A stretch of DNA of 64,000 nucleotides from an uncultured Pseudocitrobacter sp. (GTDB lineage: Bacteria > Pseudomonadota > Gammaproteobacteria > Enterobacterales > Enterobacteriaceae): assembly GCA_913778145.1 (NCBI GenBank), contig CAJYVI010000043.1, positions 1-64,000 of the forward strand, written 5' to 3'. Below the pieces are notes generated by a model that did not search any database, was not told the DNA's origin, and was given only the letters and a program-made list of their open reading frames with translations. Below, piece by piece: positions 36,365 to 46,276 of the stretch (positions are counted from its first letter, which is position 1; each line of letters opens with the position of its first letter). The translations under genes were made by a program, and so were the position numbers.

Positions 36365-36859
36365 TTACGCCTTCTCTTTTGAGGTGGCCTCACTCAACCT
36401 GCGCCCGGTGTATTCCGAGATGATCCCGATGCCGTTCCCGACGATAAACCCCGATAGCGCAACGGCCCAGTTAAGCCCGGTGGCAAAAAACAGCGTCATG
36501 CCAAGAAAGCCGCCGGGAATAAACGACGTCAGCCAGAAGCGCCCCTGCCAGACGATAACCGCCGAAAAGGGAACGGTCATTATCACGCCAGCCAGCCACG
36601 GCGAGAGCCCGGACGCGGTGGCTAACCAGCCCGTCGCCAGCGCTGCCAGAAAAGCCCATACCGCCCCGGAGACATTAACGAACAGGCTTTTCGTAAACCC
36701 GGCTTTTCCGCCGCCTGCCGCATAGAAACTACAGAATGAGACAAAGCCGGTGGTGCCCAATAACTCCCAGCCTGGCGTCATTCCGGCCTTAGAGGCCACC
36801 ATTTGCCAGAGTCCTGCGCAAATACCGACAGTGATACCTGTTGCGGTGAGTCCGTTCAT
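36365..36859 (-). CDS. yahC: YahC, DUF1097 inner-membrane protein
   Basis: 164 residues with five hydrophobic segments: TATGITVGICAGLWQMVAS, LLGTTGFVSFCSFYAAGGG, VSGAVWAFLAALATGWLA, WLAGVIMTVPFSAVIVW, GGFLGMTLFFATGLNW and GIISEYTGRRLSEA at the end. DUF1097 proteins are small permease-like proteins without a proven substrate. It lies beside yahB on the same strand and diverges from yahD. Uptake of the substrate of the yah enzymes is a fair guess. Confidence 0.88.
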   Translation of the reverse strand: MNGLTATGITVGICAGLWQMVASKAGMTPGWELLGTTGFVSFCSFYAAGGGKAGFTKSLFVNVSGAVWAFLAALATGWLATASGLSPWLAGVIMTVPFSAVIVWQGRFWLTSFIPGGFLGMTLFFATGLNWAVALSGFIVGNGIGIISEYTGRRLSEATSKEKA

Positions 36860-37118
36860 GGTGCCCCCAATGTGATGTTGTCTGAATGTGTTGGTTACGT
36901 TTCGGAACTATATCCAAATAAAACCCGGTTGAGTTAAGGGGTATAGCGGGAAAAGAACAAACAGTGCCTTAACGCACACTCTGCTTTCATTGTTGAATTA
37001 TTTTCAATAATAAAGCGTATTACGGCGAATTAAATTTAACCGCCTTCTTTTCCTTAAATTTGATTGCTATTCTCGATTCATGGATCAAACAGCCACACCA
37101 TCATCAGGGGGAATGTTT
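36860..37118. promoter_or_regulatory. Divergent yahC-yahD promoter region
   Basis: 259 bases without a gene, A+T-rich in 36940-37080. It must hold the promoters of yahC and of the yahD-J operon. I see no clear known operator; a LysR (T-N11-A) site for YahB would be expected here. Confidence 0.45.
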
Positions 37119-37724
37119 ATGACCACGAATAATTTGGCTAATGAGTTTTTACAGGCCGCTCAACACGGAAATGTCGATACACTCAGAAACTGCCTGCAAC
37201 AGGGCGTTAATGTTAATACGCGTAATCGTATCCAGCAAACGGCCATTATTTTGGCAAGCCTGCATAAACATTATGACTGCGTACAAATATTAATAGAAGC
37301 AGGTGCCGATATTAATATGCAGGATAATATCTGTGCAAACCCTTTCTTGCTAAGTTGTCTGACTAATGACTTAACGCTTTTGAACTTAATTCTGCCCGCC
37401 AATCCCGATCTCAATCGTTTAACCCGTTTTGGCGGCGTAGGGCTGACGCCCGCCTGCGAAAAAGGGCATATCAATATTGTGCGGGAATTATTAACGCGCA
37501 CCGATATTAACGTGAATCAGACCAATTATGTTGGCTGGACGCCGCTGCTGGAAGCCATTGTGCTCAATGACGGTGGGGAAACACAGCAGGCAATTGTGCG
37601 TCTCTTACTGGAGCACGGTGCCAGCCCACATATGACCGATAAATATGGCAAAACGCCGTTAGAACTGGCGCGCGAAAAGGGTTTTTCCGAAATCGCTGAA
37701 CTGCTGATTGCGGCGGGTGCATAA
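37119..37724 (+). CDS. yahD: YahD, ankyrin-repeat protein
   Basis: 201 residues, equal to E. coli YahD, when started at ATG 37119, which has AGGGGGAA at a good distance; ATG 37080 adds 13 unconserved residues. Five ankyrin repeats run the whole length, e.g. ANEFLQAAQHGNVDTLRNCLQQGVNVN, DCVQILIEAGADINMQDN, GHINIVRELLTRTDINVNQTN, VGWTPLLEAI, and KYGKTPLELAREKGFSEIAELLIAAGA. Such repeats bind other proteins. It is the first gene of the plus-strand yah operon, so it may scaffold or control the enzymes. Confidence 0.92.
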   Translation: MTTNNLANEFLQAAQHGNVDTLRNCLQQGVNVNTRNRIQQTAIILASLHKHYDCVQILIEAGADINMQDNICANPFLLSCLTNDLTLLNLILPANPDLNRLTRFGGVGLTPACEKGHINIVRELLTRTDINVNQTNYVGWTPLLEAIVLNDGGETQQAIVRLLLEHGASPHMTDKYGKTPLELAREKGFSEIAELLIAAGA

Positions 37725-37739
37725 CGAAGGAGAATCGCC

Positions 37740-38627
37740 ATTAACACACCTCAACGACGGTGTGTGCAGGCGCTAACGGCTGATGCAAGTTTTCTGGCTG
37801 AACGAGGTTCAGGACAGATTGCACAGGTCTTTAACCGGGCTGTTAACCTCTGGCTTCCAGCCCGGCAGCGGTGGCTAACGCTGCTCAGTGAAAGCTGCGA
37901 CAACGCCCCAAACAGCTGTAGGTTAGCGCTCACTCACTTTGATAACTCATTTCAGCCGGGCCAGTTGATTCAGTTGCATCCTCACGGAATCCGGGTTGCT
38001 GATAAGCTGAACATTAATACGATTTCATGCCGTTGCTGGCAACCGCCGAAATTAATGCTGAGTGCCGAACGTTTTCACCAGATACCGTGGCTCAAATGGC
38101 GCGATACGATTATTCAGCAACTACGAACGCATGAAACGCTTTTTCTGAGTGGTGGGGATAATCCTTTTTATCAGGCTCTCTCTGAGCAATTGCAGTGCAA
38201 CCGGAAAATACTTTTTAAGGCGCTGCTTAGTCATTCAAGTATCACGTCAGCCGTTACACAGATGATAGGTTTAGGCATTGGGCTCACGCCGTCTTCCGAC
38301 GATTATCTGGTGGGGATGAGTGCGATTCTTTTTATTCCTGGTCACCCGGCGGCACATCTTCGCGATGAATTTATATCGGCACTGGCATCAGCCAGAAAAA
38401 ATACAACAAGCCTGAGCGCCACGACGCTCGAGGCGGCATTCGATTATCGTTATCGTGAAAATATTTTTGGGTTTATTGCCAGCCTGATTAATGAACCCTG
38501 GCAGTTATCGGAAAAGAACATTGCTGGTATTAAAAATATTGGCTCCAGTTCCGGCTGCGACATGCTGTATGGCATGGCCGATGGTTGTGCGCTGAGCCAA
38601 ACCTACGGAGGGAATTATGTCAGTTAA
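37740..38627 (+). CDS. yahE: YahE, DUF2877 protein (AllH-like subunit), apparent ATT start
   Basis: 295 residues if started at ATT 37740, where AAGGAGA lies 6 bases upstream. This gives NTPQRRCVQALTADASF, matching the E. coli YahE N-terminus in length. The first conventional start is GTG 37764, which lacks a ribosome site and would drop eight residues. The DUF2877 core is clear: TKMIGLGIGLTPSSDDYL-like block (here TQMIGLGIGLTPSSDDYLVG), KNTTSLSATTLEAAFDYRYRENI, and IGSSSGCDMLYGMADGCALS. DUF2877 (YlbF/AllH) is one of three parts of the oxamate carbamoyltransferase of allantoin breakdown. The stop overlaps yahF by 11 bases. Confidence 0.85.
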   Translation: MNTPQRRCVQALTADASFLAERGSGQIAQVFNRAVNLWLPARQRWLTLLSESCDNAPNSCRLALTHFDNSFQPGQLIQLHPHGIRVADKLNINTISCRCWQPPKLMLSAERFHQIPWLKWRDTIIQQLRTHETLFLSGGDNPFYQALSEQLQCNRKILFKALLSHSSITSAVTQMIGLGIGLTPSSDDYLVGMSAILFIPGHPAAHLRDEFISALASARKNTTSLSATTLEAAFDYRYRENIFGFIASLINEPWQLSEKNIAGIKNIGSSSGCDMLYGMADGCALSQTYGGNYVS

Positions 38628-40164
38628 AATAGTCATTAAACCGAATACCTATTTTGATTCTGTCTCGCTGATGTCCATCTCCACGCGCGCAAATAAACTC
38701 GACGGCGTCGAGCAGGCATTTGTGGCGATGGCGACCGAAATGAACAAAGGCGTGCTGAAAAATTTAGGGCTGCTGACGCCGGAGCTTGAGCAGGCGAAAA
38801 ACGGCGACCTGATGATTGTCATCAATGGTAAATCGGGGGCGGACAACGAGCAGTTGCTGGTGGAGATTGAAGAACTGTTCAACACCAAAGCGCAAAGCGG
38901 CTCGCACGAGGCGCGTTACGCCACTATTGCCAGCGCCAAAAAGCATATCCCGGAAAGTAACCTGGCGGTGATTTCGGTCAACGGTCTGTTTGCCGCTCGC
39001 GAAGCACGTCAGGCGCTGCAAAATGACCTCAACGTGATGCTGTTTTCCGATAACGTCTCGGTTGAAGATGAACTGGCGCTCAAGCAGCTGGCCCACGAAA
39101 AAGGGCTGCTGATGATGGGGCCAGACTGCGGCACGGCGATTATCAACGGCGCGGCGCTCTGTTTTGGTAACGCCGTGCGTCGCGGCAACATCGGCATTGT
39201 TGGCGCATCCGGCACCGGCAGCCAGGAACTGAGCGTCCGTATCCATGAATTTGGCGGTGGCGTTTCGCAACTGATTGGCACCGGCGGGCGCGACCTGAGC
39301 GAGAAAATCGGCGGCCTGATGATGCTTGATGCCATTGGGATGCTGGAAAACGATCCGCAAACTGAAATCATTGTGCTGATCTCCAAACCGCCCGCGCCTG
39401 CGGTGGCCCGCAAAGTGCTGGAACGCGCACGCGCCTGCCGCAAGCCGGTAGTGGTCTGCTTCCTTGGTCGTGGCGAAACGCCGGTGGATGAGCAGGGGCT
39501 ACAGTTTGCCCGCGGCACCAAAGAGGCGGCGCTAAAAGCGGTGATGCTCTCCGGTGTGAAACAGGAACATCTCGACCTGCATACCCTGAACCAGCCGTTG
39601 ATTGCAGATGTGCGCGCGCGCCTGAAACCCCAGCAGAAATACATTCGTGGCCTGTTCTGCGGCGGCACGTTGTGCGACGAAACCATGTTCGCGGTGATGG
39701 AAAAACATGGCGATGTCTACAGCAACATCCAGCCCGATCCTGAATTCCGCCTGAAAGATATCAACCGCAGCATCAAACACACCTTCCTCGACTTTGGCGA
39801 TGACGACTTCACCAACGGCAAGCCGCACCCGATGATTGACCCCACCAACCGTATCAGCCGCTTGATCGAAGAAGCGCGCGATCCGGAAGTGGCGGTGATC
39901 GTGATGGATTTTGTGCTCGGATTTGGATCGCATGAAGATCCGGTTGGTTCCACCATCGATGCGATCAAAGAAGCGAAAGCGATCGCCGCAGCCGAAAGTC
40001 GTGAGTTGATCATTCTCGCCTATGTGCTGGGCACCGATCTTGATACGCCATCGTTAGAACAACAAAGCCAGATGCTGCTTGATGCCGGCGTGATTCTGGC
40101 GAGCAGCAGCACCAATACCGGATTGCTGGCGCGTGAATTTATCTGCAAAGGGGAGGAAGCCTGA
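38617..40164 (+). CDS. yahF: YahF, FdrA/acyl-CoA synthetase-like subunit
   Basis: 515 residues. FdrA-type protein with two CoA-ligase-like domains: GIVGASGTGSQELSVRIHEFGGGVSQLIGTGGRDLSEKIGG is the nucleotide-binding-like loop, and FLDFGDDDFTNGKPHPMIDPTNR the second-domain signature. VVVCFLGRGETPVDEQGLQFARGTKEAAL lies between. Related FdrA (AllF) is a subunit of oxamate carbamoyltransferase together with DUF1116 and DUF2877 proteins, both encoded beside it. It seems very close to E. coli YahF. Start overlaps yahE and stop overlaps yahG (ATGA). Confidence 0.93.
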   Translation: MSVKIVIKPNTYFDSVSLMSISTRANKLDGVEQAFVAMATEMNKGVLKNLGLLTPELEQAKNGDLMIVINGKSGADNEQLLVEIEELFNTKAQSGSHEARYATIASAKKHIPESNLAVISVNGLFAAREARQALQNDLNVMLFSDNVSVEDELALKQLAHEKGLLMMGPDCGTAIINGAALCFGNAVRRGNIGIVGASGTGSQELSVRIHEFGGGVSQLIGTGGRDLSEKIGGLMMLDAIGMLENDPQTEIIVLISKPPAPAVARKVLERARACRKPVVVCFLGRGETPVDEQGLQFARGTKEAALKAVMLSGVKQEHLDLHTLNQPLIADVRARLKPQQKYIRGLFCGGTLCDETMFAVMEKHGDVYSNIQPDPEFRLKDINRSIKHTFLDFGDDDFTNGKPHPMIDPTNRISRLIEEARDPEVAVIVMDFVLGFGSHEDPVGSTIDAIKEAKAIAAAESRELIILAYVLGTDLDTPSLEQQSQMLLDAGVILASSSTNTGLLAREFICKGEEA

Positions 40165-41582
40165 TGAGCCCGTCACTGTTTAGCCAACCGTTGAACGTTA
40201 TTAACGTCGGTATCGCCATGTTTAGCGATTTTCTTAAAAAGCAGCATGTAGAAGTGACCCAACTCGACTGGACGCCGCCGGGGCAGGGCAATATGCAGGT
40301 GGTGCAGGAACTGGACAACATTGCCGATTCGCCGCTGGCAGACAAAATCGCCGCCGCTAACCAGCAGGCGCTGGAGCGCATTATTCAGTCGCATCCGGTG
40401 CTGATTGGCTTTGATCAGGCGATTAACGTGGTGCCTGGCATGACGCCGAAAACCATTCTTCACGCCGGGCCGCCGATCACCTGGGAAAAAATGTGCGGCG
40501 CGATGAAAGGCGCGGTCACCGGGGCGCTGGTGTTCGAAGGGCTGGCGAAAGATCTCGACGAGGCGGCTGACCTGGCGGCCTCCGGGGAGATCACCTTCTC
40601 GCCGTGCCACGAGCACGACTGCGTGGGTTCGATGGCGGGCGTCACCTCTGCCTCGATGTTTATGCACATCGTGAAAAACAAAACCTACGGCAACATCGCT
40701 TACACCAATATGAGCGAGCAGATGGCGAAGATTTTGCGTATGGGCGCTAACGACCAGAGCGTGATTGACCGCCTGAACTGGATGCGCGATGTGCAGGGGC
40801 CAATGCTGCGCGACGCGATGAAAATTATCGGCGAGATCGATCTGCGCTTAATGCTGGCGCAGGCGCTGCATATGGGCGATGAGTGCCATAACCGCAATAA
40901 CGCCGGGACGACGTTGCTGATTCAGGCGCTGACGCCGGGGATTATTCAGGCAGGTTATTCCGTGGAGCAACAGCGCGAAGTGTTTGAGTTTGTCGCCAGC
41001 AGCGACTACTTCTCCGGCCCGACGTGGATGGCAATGTGTAAAGCGGCGATGGATGCGGCGCACGGCATCGAATACAGCACCGTCGTTACCACCATGGCGC
41101 GTAACGGCGTCGAATTCGGCCTGCGAGTCAGCGGCCTGCCGGGGCAGTGGTTTACCGGCCCGGCGCAGCAGGTGATCGGGCCGATGTTTGCCGGTTATAA
41201 GCCGGAAGATTCGGGGCTGGATATCGGCGACAGCGCCATCACCGAAACCTATGGTATTGGTGGATTTGCTATGGCGACCGCGCCTGCAATCGTTGCGCTG
41301 GTGGGCGGCACGGTGGAAGAGGCTATCGATTTCTCCCGCCAGATGCGTGAAATCACTCTCGGTGAAAACCCCAACGTCACCATTCCGCTGCTCGGTTTTA
41401 TGGGCGTGCCGTCGGCAATCGACATCACCCGCGTGGGTAGCAGCGGCATTCTGCCGGTGATCAACACCGCCATCGCCCATAAAGATGCGGGCGTCGGCAT
41501 GATTGGCGCGGGCATTGTGCATCCACCTTTTGCCTGCTTCGAGAAAGCCATTCTTGGCTGGTGCGAACGTTACGGTGTCTGA
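40164..41582 (+). CDS. yahG: YahG, DUF1116 protein (AllG-like subunit)
   Basis: 472 residues, starting in the ATGA overlap with yahF. DUF1116 features: NVVPGMTPKTILHAGPPITWEKMCGAMKGAVTGAL, SPCHEHDCVGSMAGVTSASMFMHIV, ALHMGDECHNRNNAGTTLLIQAL, VSGLPGQWFTGPAQQ and ITETYGIGGFAMATAPAIV. The His/Cys/Glu-rich segment CHEHDC and GDECHNRN may form the active site. With YahE and YahF it should make a carbamoyl-transferring complex. A double BIME follows. Confidence 0.93.
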   Translation: MSPSLFSQPLNVINVGIAMFSDFLKKQHVEVTQLDWTPPGQGNMQVVQELDNIADSPLADKIAAANQQALERIIQSHPVLIGFDQAINVVPGMTPKTILHAGPPITWEKMCGAMKGAVTGALVFEGLAKDLDEAADLAASGEITFSPCHEHDCVGSMAGVTSASMFMHIVKNKTYGNIAYTNMSEQMAKILRMGANDQSVIDRLNWMRDVQGPMLRDAMKIIGEIDLRLMLAQALHMGDECHNRNNAGTTLLIQALTPGIIQAGYSVEQQREVFEFVASSDYFSGPTWMAMCKAAMDAAHGIEYSTVVTTMARNGVEFGLRVSGLPGQWFTGPAQQVIGPMFAGYKPEDSGLDIGDSAITETYGIGGFAMATAPAIVALVGGTVEEAIDFSRQMREITLGENPNVTIPLLGFMGVPSAIDITRVGSSGILPVINTAIAHKDAGVGMIGAGIVHPPFACFEKAILGWCERYGV

Positions 41583-41594
41583 CCTACATGTTCA

Positions 41595-41768
41595 TGCCGG
41601 ATGCGGCGTGAACGCCTTATCCGGCCTACGAATGGCGCAAGAATCTGTAGGCCTGATAAGCGTAGCGCATCAGGCATTTGTCACCATTGCCGGATGCGGC
41701 GTGAACGCCTTATCCGGCCCACGAATGGCGCAAGAATTGTAGGCCTGATAAGCGTAGCGCATCAGGCA
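41595..41768. repeat. Tandem BIME (two copies, 93-base period) between yahG and yahI
   Basis: Copy 1 (41595-41676) and copy 2 (41688-41768) each hold GCCGGATGCGGCGTGAACGC, then an inverted REP (TAGGCCTGATAAGCGTAGCG ... CATCAGGCA). They differ at only a few places (CCTACG/CCCACG and an indel near GAATCTG). Small frames across it are translated repeats; I regard the yahH-like frame as not coding. Confidence 0.9.
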
Positions 41769-41817
41769 GTCTGGCGTTGGTCATAACCCCATCACCCTCT
41801 GTAGCGGACATAACAAC

Positions 41818-42768
41818 ATGAAAGAGCTTGTGGTCGTTGCCATTGGTGGCAACAGCATTATCAAAGATAACGCCAGCCAGTCGATTGAGCATCAGGCGGA
41901 GGCGGTGAAAGCCGTGGCCGATACGGTGCTGGAAATGCTGGCTTCCGATTACGACATTGTGCTGACCCACGGTAACGGGCCGCAGGTCGGGCTGGATTTA
42001 CGCCGCGCGGAAATTGCCCACGAGCGCGAAGGGCTGCCCTTAACGCCGCTGGCGAACTGTGTGGCGGATACGCAAGGCGGCATTGGCTACCTGATCCAGC
42101 AGGCGCTGAACAACCGGCTGGCCCGCCACGGCGAGAAAAAAGCCGTCACCGTGGTGACTCAGGTGGAAGTGGATAAAAACGATCCAGGTTTTGCCCATCC
42201 CACCAAGCCTATCGGCGCATTCTTTAGTGAAATCCAGCGTGACGAATTACAAAAGGCAAACCCTGACTGGCGTTTTGTTGAAGATGCCGGACGAGGCTAT
42301 CGCCGCGTGGTCGCCTCGCCGGAACCGAAACGTATTGTCGAAGCACCGGCCATTAAGGCGCTGATCCAGCAAGGCTTTGTGGTCATTGGCGCGGGCGGTG
42401 GCGGAATTCCTGTGGTGCGTACTGACGCGGGAGATTACCAAAGCGTGGACGCGGTTATCGACAAAGATCTCTCTACCGCGCTACTGGCCCGTGAAATTCA
42501 CGCCGACATTCTTGTGATCACCACTGGCGTGGAAAAAGTGTGTATTCACTTTGGCAAACCCGAGCAGCAGGCGCTGGATCGCGTAGATATTGCCACTATG
42601 ACCCGCTATATGCAGGAAGGGCATTTCCCGCCCGGCAGCATGTTGCCAAAAATCATCGCCAGCCTGACGTTCCTGGAACAGGGCGGTAAAGAAGTGATTA
42701 TCACCACGCCGGAATGCCTGCCAGCGGCGCTGCGCGGTGAAACGGGCACCCACATTATTAAAACGTAA
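41818..42768 (+). CDS. yahI: Carbamate kinase YahI
   Basis: 316 residues, usual length. Amino-acid kinase fold: KELVVVAIGGNSII, VLTHGNGPQVGLDLRRAE, AVTVVTQVEVDKNDPGF, VVIGAGGGGIPVV, VIDKDLSTALLAREIHADILVITTGVEKV and FPPGSMLPKIIASLTFLEQGGKEVIIT. It would convert carbamoyl phosphate and ADP to ATP, carbon dioxide and ammonia. In this operon it is the expected last, energy-yielding step after a carbamoyltransferase. yahJ starts 9 bases later. Confidence 0.94.
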   Translation: MKELVVVAIGGNSIIKDNASQSIEHQAEAVKAVADTVLEMLASDYDIVLTHGNGPQVGLDLRRAEIAHEREGLPLTPLANCVADTQGGIGYLIQQALNNRLARHGEKKAVTVVTQVEVDKNDPGFAHPTKPIGAFFSEIQRDELQKANPDWRFVEDAGRGYRRVVASPEPKRIVEAPAIKALIQQGFVVIGAGGGGIPVVRTDAGDYQSVDAVIDKDLSTALLAREIHADILVITTGVEKVCIHFGKPEQQALDRVDIATMTRYMQEGHFPPGSMLPKIIASLTFLEQGGKEVIITTPECLPAALRGETGTHIIKT

Positions 42769-42777
42769 GGACGTAAG

Positions 42778-44157
42778 ATGAAAGAAAACAATAGCCGCCG
42801 TGAATTTCTGAGCCAGAGCGGTAAGATGGTCACTGCCGCCGCGCTGTTTGGTACCTCTGTGCCGTTCGCCCATGCGGCAGTCTCTGGCACAACCCACTGC
42901 GACGCGAATAACACCATGAAAATCACTGACCCGCACTACTATCTCGACAACGTGCTGCTGGAAACCGGTTTTGATTACGAAAACGGGGTAGCGGTGCAGA
43001 CCCGCACGGCGCGCCAGACCGTGGAGATTCAGGACGGCAAAATTGTCGCGCTGCGCGAGAACAAGCAGCATCCGGACGCCACGCTTCCGCACTATGATGT
43101 TGGCGGTAAGCTGATGTTGCCCACCACCCGCGACATGCATATTCATCTTGATAAAACCTTTTACGGCGGGCCGTGGCGCTCGCTTAATCGCCCGGCAGGC
43201 ACCACCATCCAGGATATGATTAAGCTCGAGCAAAAAATGCTGCCGGAGCTGCAACCCTACACCCAGGAACGGGCGGAAAAACTGATCGATCTATTGCAGT
43301 CGAAAGGCACCACCATTGCCCGCAGCCACTGCAATATCGAACCGGTTTCCGGCCTGAAAAATCTGCAAAATTTGCAGGCGGTGCTGGCGCGGCGTCAGGC
43401 GGGCTTCGAGTGTGAAATTGTCGCCTTCCCGCAGCACGGTTTGCTGCTGTCGAAATCGGAACCCTTAATGCGTGAAGCAATGCAGGCGGGCGCGCATTAC
43501 GTCGGCGGTCTGGACCCGACCAGTGTTGATGGCGCGATGGAAAAATCCCTCGACACCATGTTCCAGATTGCGCTGGACTACGACAAAGGCGTCGATATTC
43601 ACCTGCACGAAACCACTCCGGCAGGCGTGGCAGCCGTCAATTATATGGTTGAAACAGTGGAGAAAACGCCGCAGCTGAAGGGCAAACTGACCATCAGTCA
43701 CGCCTTTGCGCTGGCAACGCTCAACGAGCAACAGGTAGATGAACTGGCGCATCGCATGGCGGCGCAACAAATTTCTATCGCCTCGACGGTGCCGATTGGC
43801 ACGCTGCATATGCCGCTCAAACAGTTGCACGACAAAGGCGTAAAAGTGATGACCGGCACCGACAGCGTTATCGACCACTGGTCGCCTTACGGCCTGGGCG
43901 ACATGCTGGAAAAAGCCAATCTGTACGCGCAGCTCTATATTCGCCCTAACGAACAGAATTTGTCCCGCTCGCTGTTTTTAGCCACTGGCGATGTATTGCC
44001 GCTGAATGAAAAAGGCGAGCGCGTGTGGCCGAAAGCGCAGGATGACGCCAGCTTTGTGCTGGTGGACGCCTCCTGTTCCGCCGAGGCGGTGGCGCGTATC
44101 TCGCCGAGAACGGCGACGTTCCATAAAGGGCAACTGGTGTGGGGGAGTGTGGTCTAA
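42778..44157 (+). CDS. yahJ: YahJ, Tat-exported amidohydrolase (deaminase-like)
   Basis: 459 residues. The N-terminus has the twin-arginine motif NSRREFLSQSGK followed by a hydrophobic stretch and AHAA, so a Tat signal with cleavage near residue 33. The catalytic domain is of the cytosine-deaminase type: metal ligands HIH in MHIHLDKTFYGG, His in DIHLHETTPAG, His in ISHAFALATLN, and Asp in MTGTDSVIDHW. It probably deaminates or hydrolyses a cyclic amide or ureide in the periplasm, giving the product the cytosolic Yah enzymes use. AAGGACGTAAG precedes the ATG. It ends 40 bases before convergent actP. Confidence 0.92.
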   Translation: MKENNSRREFLSQSGKMVTAAALFGTSVPFAHAAVSGTTHCDANNTMKITDPHYYLDNVLLETGFDYENGVAVQTRTARQTVEIQDGKIVALRENKQHPDATLPHYDVGGKLMLPTTRDMHIHLDKTFYGGPWRSLNRPAGTTIQDMIKLEQKMLPELQPYTQERAEKLIDLLQSKGTTIARSHCNIEPVSGLKNLQNLQAVLARRQAGFECEIVAFPQHGLLLSKSEPLMREAMQAGAHYVGGLDPTSVDGAMEKSLDTMFQIALDYDKGVDIHLHETTPAGVAAVNYMVETVEKTPQLKGKLTISHAFALATLNEQQVDELAHRMAAQQISIASTVPIGTLHMPLKQLHDKGVKVMTGTDSVIDHWSPYGLGDMLEKANLYAQLYIRPNEQNLSRSLFLATGDVLPLNEKGERVWPKAQDDASFVLVDASCSAEAVARISPRTATFHKGQLVWGSVV

Positions 44158-44197
44158 GATGCGGGCTTCCCCGGCCTTTCGACCGGGGAATCTAACA

Positions 44198-46158
<1,961 letters not shown>

Positions 46159-46206
46159 CACAGAGTCTCCAGAGGTAAAGTGGGTATTGTTATGGGGCAA
46201 GCAGTT

Positions 46207-46267
46207 GCCGGATGGCGCTTCGCTTATCCGGCCTACCGTAGGCCCGGTAAGCGAAGCGCCACCGGGC
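46207..46267. repeat. REP pair (BIME) between acs and yjcH
   Basis: GCCGGATGGCGCTTCGCTTA and, six bases on, the inverted unit TAGGCCCGGTAAGCGAAGCG. Within an operon such elements can slow exonuclease decay of the upstream acs message. Confidence 0.88.
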
Positions 46268-46276
46268 AGGGTATGG

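Noticed and set aside
41503..41742. Open frames across the yahG-yahI gap (yahH-like)
   Set aside because: The residues are translated REP repeats (a [12 protein letters not shown] segment occurs twice). There is no ribosome site, so I treat it as noncoding.
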